This document shows positions 32,852 through 44,306 of a DNA stretch of 64,000 bases, in pieces; the stretch's first letter is position 1; each line of letters starts with the position of its first letter. A model generated the notes under the pieces. It was not told where the DNA came from. It worked only from the letters and a program-made list of their open reading frames with translations, and made no database searches. The DNA is from Romanomermis culicivorax (lineage: Eukaryota; Nematoda; Enoplea; Mermithida; Mermithidae). The DNA is taken from the NCBI GenBank assembly GCA_963922205.1, contig CAWUHX010000038.1, positions 1 through 64,000 of the forward strand, written 5' to 3'. The position numbers and the translations under genes are program-made.

Positions 32852-32879
32852 ACATTTTTGAAATTTTTTAACAAATGTA

Positions 32880-33520
32880 TACAGAATGTAAAGTGACTAT
32901 ATCTCTTGAATCCCCAATGGTCAAGAACACCCGACCCAAAAAATCACAGAAATACTCTTTTTATATAGAGGACAATTTTTTGTGTAAAGTGACGGCATCC
33001 ATTGAATTCCCCATGGTCAGAAACCCCTTCCTCTAATAGTTGGGGAAATACATTTGTTTGCACTGAGGATAGTTTTTGTGTGATGTAACTGCATCTATCA
33101 AATTTTTCATGGTGAGAAAACCCTCAGCCCAAAAAATCACAGAAATGCATTTGTTTACACACAGGATAATTTTTGAGCAAAGTGATTGGATCTGTTAAAT
33201 TTGTTGCCGTAAAAAAACCTTCCACCAAAAATTCACAGCAATATGCTTGTTTACACTCTGAGTAACTCTTTTGTATTAAGTGGCCACATCCATTGAATTC
33301 CCTGGCAGTCAAAAACCCTTTCCATCGAAAAAATTATAATATGCTTGTGTACACCTGGGACATTTTTTTTGTAAAGTGACCACATCCATTGAATCTCCGC
33401 AGACAAAAACACCTTTTGTCAAAGACTGATGAAAATGTGCTTGTTTGCATCTGGGATAATTTTTTTGTGTTAAGTGATCACATTTATTGAATTTCCTGTG
33501 GTCGAGGCCCCTCCCAACAA
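32880..33520 (-). repeat. Dispersed ~97-bp repeat, inverted orientation, about seven units
   Basis: Units are recognised by CATTGAATTCCCCATGGTC-like cores near 32919, 33000, 33096, 33194, 33291, 33388 and 33487 (spacing 81-99 bp). They are linked by AAAAATCACAGAAATAC and TTTGTTTACAC..GGATAATTTTT. Units are 75-85% alike by eye. Confidence 0.85.
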
Positions 33521-33569
33521 AAAGTCATGAGAATATGTTAAATCACTCATAAAACATGAGAATATGTTA

Positions 33570-34880
33570 AATCAAATCATGAGAATATGTTAAATCACCC
33601 TTCTGATGAAAAGTAGACTGCTATACCACAGCAGATTTGTCCATTTTTCAACTCCCTTGCACAAGATAGTAGTGCAATGATTGGAATACTGACTGACACA
33701 TTGACAAAAATAAAGGCACAGCAATTCACGAATGACACACTTTCTGGGTGATCTGATAATGCTTGATGTTTTTATGGCCCCCCAACCTTGCTTATGGTGC
33801 CAACAATATCTCAGAAAACAGGTGTGACTATCAAGAACTGTGATTTCTCTGAACCCCAGTTTGTTAAAGACCTGTATGACCCAGTAATAAAGAGACAAGT
33901 TTGGCTGTTCATTATTGAAAATAATTAGTAGACAACTGTTGAAGAATTCATCAGGTGTGCTATAACACACCACACCAAAAAGTCAAGGGAACATCATTCA
34001 TCATTGGCAATCTCAAAATTTCATACAAGTAGATGGAGCTTAAAGCAGTTGATATTAGGAGCTAATTCAATTTCCAGTTCACATCTACTGAATTCAAGAC
34101 AACTAAAGCTTACAAGGTTGGTACTGGAAGCATATTCAAGACGAAAATATAAGATCAAACAGCTACCAAAGCTTGAAATCCATCATTAGGTTCATATAAA
34201 CCTGCCAAAGGTTGTATCCCTTCAAACATCAAAGTTCTGGATTTCTATTGATTCAAAAATCACAATCACTAGCCTCAACGAAGAATTAGAAAATCTTTCA
34301 GCTGCCACTGATGAGCCATATAAAAAGGAAAGCAGTGCCTTCAGCTATCCTGGAGAAAGCTGTAAAGGCCTTTGTACTCCATCGCAACTTGTTGCAGCAT
34401 ATTATTTTGGGTAACCACAATTGAATGCCACATTGAACAATTTTACATGATATGACAATACATAGCCATAGTAGTGTTCGATTGACCCATGGCTTGCCTG
34501 AGGTTCAAGAAGCCCTTCAATTTTTCTATGAAGCTGATGCTTTTGTTATGGAGAAAGGTTGAGCTTTAAAGAAGCATAAGATATATTGCCCCTTGAAAAA
34601 AATACGTATTTGCTTGAAAAATACAGCAGTGACATTGTATATCATAAAAGATTCAATGCACTGAAGAAATGTGGATAAATCCATCTTTGCCAGATCTGAC
34701 TTCCTCACACCACAACAAATTACCACATTTTGGGCAGAGGAAGCTGGTCGTGGCAGGCGAGAACATACTACATTTCACTGTGGAAACCTGGGAGGCGAAT
34801 GTGGTGATGAAGATGAAGAAACCTTACAAAGATTCAGCAATGTTTGATCCTCATTTAAATGTGAAAGTAAACTACTGAAA
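33570..34880 (+). pseudogene. Pseudogene of a widespread transposon-associated protein (SDN / DFSEPQ / C2H2 / GxALK)
   Basis: Several frames on the plus strand preserve, in order, the landmarks of a long uncharacterised protein family abundant in invertebrate genomes. They are an SDNA motif with YGPPTL (near 33740-33790), TGVTIKNCDFSEPQ (33820-33865), a TTVEEF segment (33930), and a degraded C2H2-like block GESCKGLCTPSQLVAAYY (34350-34405). Then come EALQFFYEADAFVMEKG, a TGA where the family normally has a residue before ALK (34559-34561), and a FLTPQQITTFW block near 34700. At least five stops and frame changes. I recognise the family pattern but know no accepted name or function. Confidence 0.55.
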
Positions 34881-35390
34881 ACAGATTGTTTTGAATAACT
34901 GTTTCATTAATCAGTATGTAGATCTGATTTTTTAAAACATTTTATCCGGTTTAGAGCAATTATTTCTATTCGATCTAAGTGCATTTACTTTGAGCTCTTA
35001 TGATCTCAATACTTTGATGCAATTTAGTGGATATGTAGCCACATATATACCCTGACTGCAATGTAGTCGATTTGGACTCGAATCAATAATATTTCGACTG
35101 AATGGAACTCAAATTTGCACCCAAAGTTTTTTCAACAATATCAAACCTTGTTTTGAAATCGGTCAATCTTCAGCAGCATCCCACGCCATCAAGAATTGTT
35201 TCCGCTAATTCAGAATAGATGAAAAATAATCAGTACAATTTTCTGAACAAGATGAAGGGCTGAATGTTGTTTCGGAACTTCGTGATGAAAGGTTGCAGAA
35301 AAAATCAGGGATCGCTAAAATGCATTAGTAGCTCCTTCTTTGCTGTAGTTCAGCTTAATTGTGGGGAATATTATAATTTATTGTCATTGC
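34881..35390. other. No feature seen
   Basis: AT-rich single-copy-looking sequence. No open frame of note, no repeat shared with the rest of the window. Confidence 0.5.
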
Positions 35391-35492
35391 TGGCGCAACG
35401 CACCGGAAAAATTCCGGAAAATTTTTTTTATTAATTTTTTGGCACTTATGCACTTTGAGGCCTATCGAATTTTTTCCAAATTTTTTTACACA

Positions 35493-35736
35493 TATAGTCT
35501 GTTTCTTATAAAACGCTTCTAAAATGAAAAATTAAACAAATATTCGGTGATTTGAGAATCATTTGTCCTGTAGTGCAGAATTTTTTAATCAAAAAATTTT
35601 TGTGTTAATTGAATGTTGTCACAGGTTTTCAGTTTTATATAGGACGAGAGGCTTGGCAGAAAACGCTGAAAATATAAGTTAGTACTTGCTTTCTGGATTT
35701 ATTATTTGGAAGCATTTCAAGAAAAACCGAGTATAG
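35493..35736. mobile_element. Small MITE, family with TATAGTCTG ends
   Basis: The ends are TATAGTCTGTTTCTTATAAA... and ...TTTCAAGAAAAACCGAGTATA. They form ~30-bp imperfect terminal inverted repeats that include the GAAACGCTTC / GAAGCATTTC words. A second full copy is at 56746-56996 and a truncated one at 61325-61420. TA dinucleotides at the ends suggest a Tc/mariner-type origin, not proven. Confidence 0.6.
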
Positions 35737-35767
35737 GTTGTATGTTTCACACACATTATGCTTGGAC

Positions 35768-35827
35768 TTAGGCTTGGGCTTAGGCTTAGGCTTACGCTTA
35801 GGCTTGGGCTTAGGTTCAGGCTTAGGC
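35768..35827 (+). repeat. Interstitial nematode-type telomeric repeat (TTAGGC)10, degenerate
   Basis: Ten contiguous hexamers: five are exact TTAGGC, with TTGGGC (twice), TTACGC, TTAGGT and TCAGGC, and a final TTAGGC. TTAGGC is the canonical nematode telomere unit. On the other strand it is read as a Lys-Pro dipeptide run, which explains the apparent ORF there. Confidence 0.85.
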
Positions 35828-36576
35828 GTACTTATCTGTAAAAACCGGAAAAAATTCGATAGGCCATAACGTGCATAAGTACTGTTGGGCCAAATTGCCA
35901 AAATGAACCCTTTGACTTTGACAAAAGTTCGCTTCGACAAAGGGCATCTTCGTAAAACTGGGTAGTGCACCGAAAACTGAATTACTGTCATTCATTACAC
36001 TAATACCTAAAATGTGGGAATCGTATGACAAAATTACCTTGCATGGCACGGATCAACAGCGAATGTAGCAGACAAAAAACGAAGATTTTGCTGATCATAC
36101 TCACATAAATTCAGGGAAATGATGGGATAAATGCGTCATTTTTCGATGTAAACAAAAAACGCACAATGTAAAAGTAGAATGTGTATGAACAAGAGAGCTC
36201 AAGCTAAGTTAAGTATTTCGTTAAAATGAATTGTTCAATGAACCAGTGCAAATCTCTACAGCTCTAAAGACGGATTGCATCTGTAGACGATATATTGAAC
36301 ATCAGTGACTACAGAAATGCAGAAAGAAATTGCAAATTTTATGGGAAGGCGCATCAAAAAACAAACTCAAATAACTTGCATTTTTCATTTCTTTCTTACA
36401 CTTCAATATTCCGTAAAAAGTGTAAAGTACGAAATTAGAAAAGAAATTTCTAGTAAATTATTAAGTATGTAATGTCTCTTGCATACCATGAATATCGTAA
36501 GACACGATCTCTGAGATATTCGACCTTCTGTTCCATTCACCCGTGATAACTTAAAAATTGATATTATTTGAATCAT

Positions 36577-37190
36577 AGGTGGCGCGGTAGCGACAACCTA
36601 TAATCATACCTGTTAGAGGTCCGACCAATTGGGATGCAGTAAACCCAAACTTTTTTGAGGGGCTCGAAAAAAAATCGCAAAAAAAGTCGAAAATTTTCCC
36701 AAAAAAGGCAAAAAAAGATTTTTTTCCTACAATTTTTCCTGATTTTTCCGAGTTCGGGGGGGGGGGTTAAATATAGGGTGACCAAGTTGGGGGCCCTCCA
36801 TCCTTCCCCCAAATACAGGTATGCCCATAATATACTAGGACGACCCAAATTCGTGTCCCTCCTTTAGAGCCAAAACGGTAAGAGCTAGAATCTTGTGTTT
36901 TTTTCATAATTTCGGGATTAGGGACAAACTATGACGTACACGTGGTCATTTGACCTCTATCTGCAAATAATGCCCGGTGGTGCCCCAGAAACATGCAAAA
37001 AAAGGCCTTTTTTGGGGCTTGCCCCACATTGGGTGTAGCATCCCCGAGCTCGATACATCGTCTCATGCATCTACCCGGTGTCTCTCAGGTTACACTTTTC
37101 TTTTTTTTTAAATATGGCCTCAATCCAATTATACCGTTGGCCCAAAGTCCCGAAAACCACCAAAATTCTGCAATTTTGTCACATAATACT
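36577..37190 (+). repeat. GGTGGCG dispersed repeat, copy 1
   Basis: Starts ATAGGTGGCGCGGTAGCGACAACCTATAAT and later contains CATAATATACTAGGACGACCC, TAGAGCCAAAACGG, GGTGGTGCCCCAGAAACATGC and TTTAAATATGGCCTCAATCC. The same landmarks occur in copies at 40497-40815 and (inverted) 59560-59935. The G-rich insert at 36610-36815 is shared with 31975-32245. Confidence 0.7.
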
Positions 37191-37269
37191 TAGCTTCAAA
37201 AAAAAATCTTTTTTCCAGTATAATGCACTACAGTGCCAGAATTTTTAGCAGTTTCAATTGAAGCAGTAG

Positions 37270-37880
37270 TTTTATTGGGATTTTCGAGGTGTTAAGAGTT
37301 CCGATCATTGGGAATTCAATGGACTCGATCACATTACACAAAAAATTATCCTGAGCAGACATGCAGGGCATGAATTTTCCAGGGGGAGGGCCCTTGGACT
37401 TTTCATCCAGGGGGTAGGGGTGTTGGTGAGCAAAAAAACAAAAAAAAAAGTTCTGAAAGCTTGTTTTTCATACAAAATATGCACAAAAATCATCAAAAAA
37501 GTGGTCTCGAAAAAAGTTCAGGGGTGGGTGTTTGATGATTTTTTAGGCTAGGGGGGTGGCCAAGGTCTCAGGTATGGTGGTTTACCCCCCTACGCCCCCT
37601 ATGTGCATGTATGATCCTGAGTGTAAACAAATGTTTTTCTGCCATTTTTGGGGGCGGAGGGAATTTCGGCTGTGGAGAATTCTATGCATGCAGTCAAGTC
37701 ACACAAAAAATTATCCTGAATGCAAACAAATTTATTCCCGCGATTTTTAGAGAAGAGGGCTCTGATCTTTGGGAAATCAATGGAGACAGCAACTTTACAT
37801 GAAAAACAACGATTTTTTGGAAGAAGAAAATTTTGATCGTGAGGAATTCAACGGACGCAGTCACCTTACACAAAAAATAA
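37270..37880 (+). repeat. Dispersed ~97-bp repeat, plus orientation, diverged
   Basis: Cores GGGAATTCAATGGACTCGATCAC (37312), GAGAATTCTATGCATGCAGTC (37675), GGGAAATCAATGGAGACAGC (37770) and GAGGAATTCAACGGACGCAGTCAC (37840). A CATGCAGGGCA..TTTTCCAGGGG segment at 37358-37400 repeats one at 31165-31200. Confidence 0.7.
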
Positions 37881-38237
37881 CTTTGGGTGTGAGTCGAATA
37901 ACTGCAAAGATGTGAGTCGAATTACTGCTAATATTTCATTGATCTGTTTACAATGATTGGGCAACAGGATGACTCAGAAGTGACGCAACAAAAATTCCTC
38001 TCTTCCGGAATTTGATTGAAAAGAATCGAAGGTGCGAGTTTACTGTTACAAAATAAAATGTCGGCTGTCGGGCTCTTGCCTATTCTATAAGCTATGAGAA
38101 AGTGCTCTATAGTTGGAGGTAGTCTGCTTCACACCACGTGATGTCAGCCCCACAAAAATAGACCAAGTGATAGTAGATTGCAGTGCCTTTCCAATTCAGC
38201 TAAGGGCATGTGAGTAACTCTTGTCGTTTTCCTGTTA

Positions 38238-38617
38238 AGGCCCTGCTATACTTCGACGGCCGGCGCCGGTCGGGGCCGGACCGCGCCGGATGAAATATTT
38301 TCAAACCGGCGCCGGCCGTCAGCGGTTGCAAATTTTTGCTGCTATACTTCTTCCGTTGCCGGTCGTGAGATACCTACTTCAAACCTACGAAAAAATGATA
38401 AAACACCAAGATGCATTTTTCGCACCATAATTCATATGTTATAACATACGCGACGGCTAGTAACGGTTCAGAAATTTCGATTGAATCGAAAATTGATAAT
38501 CGGCGCCGGCCGTCATCAAAAAGGCGAATTATAGCAGCTCGAAACCGGCGCCGGCTATGAGCTGCTATACTTCTAACAGTGATGTCCGGCGCCGGCCGGC
38601 GAAGTATTGCAGGGCCT
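38238..38617. mobile_element. PIF/Harbinger-type MITE (380 bp, TTA target duplication)
   Basis: Terminal inverted repeats of ~32 bp with two mismatches begin AGGCCCTGCTATACTTCG on the left and, reverse-complemented, AGGCCCTGCAATACTTCG on the right. Both ends are flanked by TTA (38235-38237 and 38618-38620), the 3-bp TWA duplication typical of Harbinger. The interior holds several copies of the palindrome CCGGCGCCGG and two GCTGCTATACTTC words, making it strongly GC-rich and self-complementary. No coding capacity. Confidence 0.85.
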
Positions 38618-38620
38618 TTA

Positions 38621-40496
38621 ATGAATTTTAAATAACCACTCGATTTCTGAAATTTATTGAAAATTTTCGAAATTTCATTTGAGACACTTGGTTCAGCAAC
38701 GAACAAACCTAGATCAATGAAAATTTGTCAGGATTTCGAGCCACATTTTTCCCTCTTATGTATTGGGCAAAGTAGCTTATTGTATTCGCAGAACATAATT
38801 GCTTGGGCATTTATCTATGTTCGAAAAACATTTGAATGACAGCTCAGTGTATGCCAGTATATATAGCTCTCAAAACGGTGCGCGATAAGGATGGTATTAC
38901 TTTCACAGCTACTGTAGGAATGTATGAACTAAAGTATAAAAATGTATAATTCCTTCATCATTGGTAAAGGTGCTCGGAAGTGCCCCTAAACAAGATTTCA
39001 TTTTTTTTGTTTTTCAATTTCGACAATTTAAATTTTTTTGCATAGTGTAAAATGTTCATTTGTGGAACAATTAGTACATCAAATCAAACAATAGTCCCTT
39101 ACTTATTTGATAATTCTATAGCACAGATAATGAATTTATTACAAGGGTAGACAAGGGCCACCTGGAAAATGCAGTGACTTTTAAGCAATTACCATAATTA
39201 TACCTTCTTCAGAGCTGTGTGCAGCTCCTTAAACGGTTATAAAAGTTTTGACGAAACTAACCAATACAGTAAAACTGCACGAGCGATAAAATATGAACAT
39301 AAAATTCTGCAACGCGTCCGATGGGAAGTTGCACAGGAGTGCACATATACCAATTTTTTTAATTTTGACGGCTCATTTTTGACACTTAAAACTGTCTGAA
39401 AAAGTTTAGTATCCGATTATTCACTATAAATCACATCAAGAGATAGCTGATTCTTTCTTGTGTAAAATGAGTATTCATTTATCGATGAATGAGATCAATC
39501 CGATCCTGAAATATCGCGTTGTCTCCAACAGTTCAGTGACTAACAGTGAATGGCTTTCGTATCTCTGGTCTGTGATTTAACGCTATTGAACTTGCCCACT
39601 GAATTTGAACCTACGATCTTTTGAATTCATTATTTCTCAAGTATAAAGCTTTTTCATAAAGTGAAAACGTGAAAAATTAGGACTGTCGTAAAAATCGTTT
39701 GCACAGATGTTTTACTGAAGAATATTTTACTCAAAAAAATGCGAAGGAATGATTACACACAAACTTCTAGTCATACGTCACATATGGTTCAGGGAAGAAT
39801 ATTGTTAAAACCTATCAAGCTATAGACAAATCACGTTGACAAACTTATTAACATAAAAGTGTCACGTGAATACCTTATAGAAAAAAAAGCTAAAAATACC
39901 AGCACTTCGGGATGGAACCTATTTTCCCTACCTGAGGATGCAGAAATTGACCTCTATATTCCACACCTGCGAAATCTGTAGAAGGAATTCTTAGCCTATG
40001 TACCGTATGCTTTCTTTAACCGAAAACCATCTTCTCTCTGGGAGAAAATCTGCTTCAAATTTTTCTCATTCAGCCATTGGCGAATTAACTTCCTTTGCCC
40101 ACTCATGCAACCGAATAAAGTAACCTTATCATCAACCATGCTGTAACCATGTTCGAGCAAGTCCCAGCCTCTATCAACTGTTTCTATGAGAACCTCAACC
40201 TAGAACTTTTAACCAGGCTTAACTTGAGAAAATCTCTCTATCTCTCAACTAATTCAGTCATAACTTCGAGACTGATGCAAGTGCAGGATTTATATCAACT
40301 AATCAATTACATTCTTCTTACCATTTTTTCATCCCACACAGCCCTGGGTAGTGACAGGAAATCGGACAAACCTCTAAAAAATTTGTGTTGATAATGTCAG
40401 ATAAAATCCTGGATTATAGCCCAGAGCAAAACGGCCAATGCTGATATTTCACCCTTTGCCTGATAAAATCGGATCTTAAAGTATACTCTACTCATC
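38621..40496. other. No gene recognised
   Basis: AT-rich, single-copy-looking sequence with only short random open frames. No splice-supported exon pattern or repeat shared with other parts of the window was found. Confidence 0.45.
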
Positions 40497-40815
40497 ATAG
40501 GTGGCGGGAACCTATAATATACTTGGCCCCCAAAATTCATGTGTCCCCCCTCTAGAGCCAAAACGGGCATAGGGGCAAACTATGGGGTGCCTGTTGTCAT
40601 TTCGCCTCTACCTGCAGGTGGTGCTCGGCAGGGCCCCAAAAACATGCAAAGAACGCCCCTTTTAAGGGCATCAGTCCCACCATGCCCCACCATGGGTGTG
40701 GCATACTCAAGCTCCATACTTCGGCCTAAGCATCTTGGATGTGCATTATCAAATGCGATTTTTCATTTCTTTAAATATGGCCTCAATTCAATTACACGGT
40801 GGTTTTTTGTTACTT
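40497..40815 (+). repeat. GGTGGCG dispersed repeat, copy 2
   Basis: CATAGGTGGCGGGAACCTATAATATACTTGGCCCCC start, then CTAGAGCCAAAACGGGCATAGG, CTACCTGCAGGTGGTGCTCGG and TTAAATATGGCCTCAATTCAATTACACGG. More compact than copy 1, which carries an insertion. Confidence 0.7.
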
Positions 40816-41399
40816 TTTAAAATAGAGCAGGAGGCGTAGAATAATAGATTTTGAGATCCAGGCTATGTGGAAGCAGAAATCAGGAGGAATGTTCATTGCA
40901 CGTCTAAACTTAAAAAATTCCTTGGGACAGGCTTCCTACAAAAGCAGAATCACATAACATTTCATCAACGGTTTTTTCATATTTCTTATTCTTCCGCAGT
41001 CACTGTAGATATAAATGCTTAATCAGCTAATGGGTAAAAGGGTGAGGTACTTTTCATGGTCAACTAAGTGTGAAACGGGTAATATTTTGGCGGAAGTGGA
41101 TGCCAATGTATAGTAATCCGTAATCCTCATCCTTAATCATGAGTTCCTGACCCGATTATGATCAGGAAAGGATAGGACCAGGTAAAGTCGTCCTTAACGT
41201 CTCTAAATTTAAGGATTGGGACGACTACATGACAAATATTTTACAGTAAGATTAGATATTGAGATGCGTAAGTTGTATGAATAAAGACAACCAGACAGTA
41301 GATTTTATACATTTTATTGATCTTGTAATTGATTATTTTTTTGTTTGCGTTCACGTTGCACATGTTCACATACATGTGTTAGCAATATTTTGTTTACGG

Positions 41400-41930
41400 T
41401 TTTTTTTGTTTATTTGTCATATTTTAATTTCCTCTTAATTAATTTTTTTAATTTTCAATTTTTTTTTTATTTTCAGTTTTAAAATTTTTTCAATTTGAAA
41501 TTTTAAAATTTTTTAGTTTTAAATTTTATATTTTTATGTATTTGTTTATTTGAAATTTTAAAATTTTCTGATTTCAAATTTTTAAATTTTATATTTTTAA
41601 ATTTTAGATTTTCAAATTTCAAATTTATTAATTTTAATTCTTTTAATTTCAAAATTTTTTAATATTAAATTTTTTAATATTAAATTTTTTAATTTTGAAT
41701 TTTCTAATTCAGAAATTTTTCAATTTAAAATGTTAAAATTTTCATATTTTAAACTTTAATTTTTTTAATTTCAAATTTTAAATATTTTCATTAATGAATT
41801 TTAAAGTTTTTTAAATTTTAAATTTTAGATATTTTTCATTTTAAAATTTTAAATTTTAAATATTTTTTATTTTAAAATTTTAAATTTTAGATATTTTTAA
41901 TTTTAAATTTTAAGTTTTTAAAAAAGGCAG
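41400..41930. repeat. AT low-complexity tract
   Basis: About 530 bp of interleaved AATTTTAAATTTT and TTTTTAATTTC words with almost no G or C. No coding potential. 40816-41399 before it and 41931-42900 after it show no recognised gene; GGCATGCTTTATATCAT is repeated at about 42230 and 42282. Confidence 0.85.
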
Positions 41931-43184
41931 ACACAAGTAATGTCTCAAAAAAAGTCTATCCAAGACATGCACTAAAAAAGCAGAGACAAGGTTTAGTTTC
42001 TTCTACAAAAAATTTCCTCTGAAAAAAACGTATACGCGCTCCAAAAATTTTTTAAACTACTCAAACTTTCGGCATAATGTGAAGAAAACGAAAAGAACTA
42101 CAGATTGGCAAAACACATGAGAATGTCGCCCATCCCACCAGCACAGTCCACGAGATCAAGGTGCTGACATTTGACGAATGCATTACGCGGAAGCAGCCAT
42201 AGTTTCTAGTCACGCCAAACAAAAGCATATGGCATGCTTTATATCATTTATATCAATATATATAAGATATATATATATCATGGCATGCTTTATATCATTA
42301 ATATGTTTGAGAATGGGCAACGCAAAAATCGCATTTGGGACGGAATTGTGAAAAGACTATTCACCGGACAGACATGAAAATTTGCAAGAATATAGAACTC
42401 GATGAGCTCTACACGATGGTACCACTTATCATACTGTAGGTGTACTCTAGCCTAAGTTATGAAACAAATTATAGAAGTGAAAATTCGGATTCTTGGCATT
42501 AGTGCGTATTCTGACCGATCAGCTCAAATGTGGTATCAGTACGTTCAGTAGGGTCACATCTCGGGACCGTTATCCAAACTTTTTGAAATATGCAAATGCG
42601 ACCTTATTCCAGTGTAAAGAAAAATCTCAAAACTCCGACCGGCAATAACGTCGCGAATATCCGGTCTTTCTCGACGATTTATACTCCATTGGATGCAGCT
42701 CGTCGAGTTGTACACCATACTATTTAGCTGTTCGAAAATATGCAGTGTAAACTTAATTATCATACAAAATATGCAAATTTGGCCGAGTTGGGGTATGTGA
42801 GACAATAAATATCTCGAGTTGTATAAGTCGTAGAAACCTAATTCTTTTTTTGTTCGATAGCTGAGTAAAATGCCCAGAGTAAACCACCTTAACATGTGGT
42901 ACATACAGCGTAAAGTAAGTGTAAACAAAGCGAAAATGTACTTTAAAAAAATTTTTTTTTGCGATTTTTAAATTTTTTCTGCACCATTGAAACGAGCTTC
43001 TTTTTCTACCCGCCAGTTTTGATATTTGTTTTTTGAAAAAAATGTAAAGTACGCTAGAAATTTGCATAAACGTTGTTTACAAAAATTTTTTTTTCGATTT
43101 AGCGATTTTAAGTGGCACCATTGAAAAGAGCATATTTTGTTCTCCCTGACGCATGTTTTTGTTTTTCGAAATATCCCATCATAC

Positions 43185-44063
43185 TGTAACGTACCTGCTA
43201 AAGCAGTACTGTAAACATGTAGCATACTGTATGTAATAGACATTTATTAGATATTATTTTATTTTCACATTTTATCGTCTCAAGGATGTCTGGGATTCAC
43301 ACCCAAACATTCCTACAAAATTACGTGAAGTACTTTATTTTGATCCGTTCACACCCCGGTAGCCCAATTAAGATGCCCTAATTGATTTGCACAAACGGCA
43401 GCTGTTCCCCTAGAACCTACACTAAACTACACATTCCACCGCTACCGTAATCCCCCGTAAAAATCGTAAACAACACCTGCACACAGTAAAATATGTAGAA
43501 GCCCCGCCGTACAGTAGTCTCAAGTGTAACAGTAGCGGCAGCCCCACAAAACATGTGTATACAGAGAAACCGATACAGGAAGCATGCACAGAAGCACAAA
43601 GGTGTGGCCAAGCCCACCGTAGAAAGCAAGTGAAGCACAGAAAGTATACGGTACCAGAAAAGCATTAGAGAGGCGTAACTAAGAAAGCATAAAAAGCGTA
43701 GCCGGAAACGACGATTGGCGGAAGAAGATGGACAGAAGCTCGACCTCCCGCAGCGTCCAGGGAGTGGCCAAAATCGCCGTATAAAAGCAGAAGCAAAGCG
43801 TGATTTTATTCATTCTTGTATCGTTCAATTTTTCGACCCCGCGCCCGTATTTGCAAGCATTGTTTTGAGAGCGAGTCTCATTTTTATTCGGAAGCAATTA
43901 AGCCGTGTATACTCGCCGCGTTATCGTATTATTGTCGTATCGACGTCTGAAGCAGCCATCGAGTATTGTAAAGCCGTATATTATCGCCCCGTCCCGTATT
44001 TGTCCCGGCCGTATCGACCGATTGGTTAGAAGTAAAGTACCTCACACAAATCTGGTCGTTACA
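43185..44063 (+). repeat. 5' LTR
   Basis: 879 bp, TGTAAC...GTTACA termini. A TATA box (GTATAAAAG) lies at 43779-43787. Up to about 20 bp after the TATA box it is nearly identical to the 3' LTR. Downstream (about 43810-44010, the expected R/U5 region) it is largely unalignable, before a shared end from CCGTATCGACCGATTGG onward. Confidence 0.93.
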
Positions 44064-44068
44064 TATTT

Positions 44069-44086
44069 TGGTGACCGTACCGTTAC
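44069..44086 (+). promoter_or_regulatory. Putative primer-binding site
   Basis: TGGTGACCGTACC begins 5 nt after the 5' LTR. The leading TGG complements a tRNA CCA end, as in Ty3/gypsy elements. I cannot assign the tRNA. Confidence 0.55.
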
Positions 44087-44306
44087 GTTAACCAGTGGAA
44101 CTCCCTGCCCCCAGTTAGGTGTACTCTTATCCGGGCGTTTAGAAGCATTAGACAATACAGTAGTAATCATTTCCTACAGTAAGACAGTATTCGTAGAAAG
44201 CAAACTGGAAATCCCCTCCAACGAAACATTAAGCGATACATTTAAACGAATACAGCGTGAAGCAAAAATTGAAGCATTTAAGCAGAAATCCCATCGTAAA
44301 CCAAGA

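Larger units (their letters stand above)
35396..35890. repeat. Inverted repeat enclosing a MITE and telomere-type hexamers
   Basis: CTTATGCACTTTGAGGCCTATCGAATTTTTTCC near 35440-35480 is matched, inverted, by GGAAAAAATTCGATAGGCCATAACG near 35846-35870. Between the arms sit the 243-bp MITE (35493-35736) and the TTAGGC block (35768-35827). Element type unknown. Confidence 0.6.

Noticed and set aside
35635-35991. 118-codon minus-strand ORF rich in Lys-Pro
   Set aside because: It is the translation of the TTAGGC telomere block and the adjacent MITE.
43417-43665. Cys-rich minus-strand ORF in the 5' LTR (also present at 51801-52031)
   Set aside because: Duplicated only because the LTR is; antisense to U3, without supporting signals.
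43905-44306. Gag start inside the 5' LTR at 43905
   Set aside because: The codon there is GTG, the segment lies mostly in R/U5 and is not conserved between the LTRs; the first suitable ATG after the LTR is at 44307.
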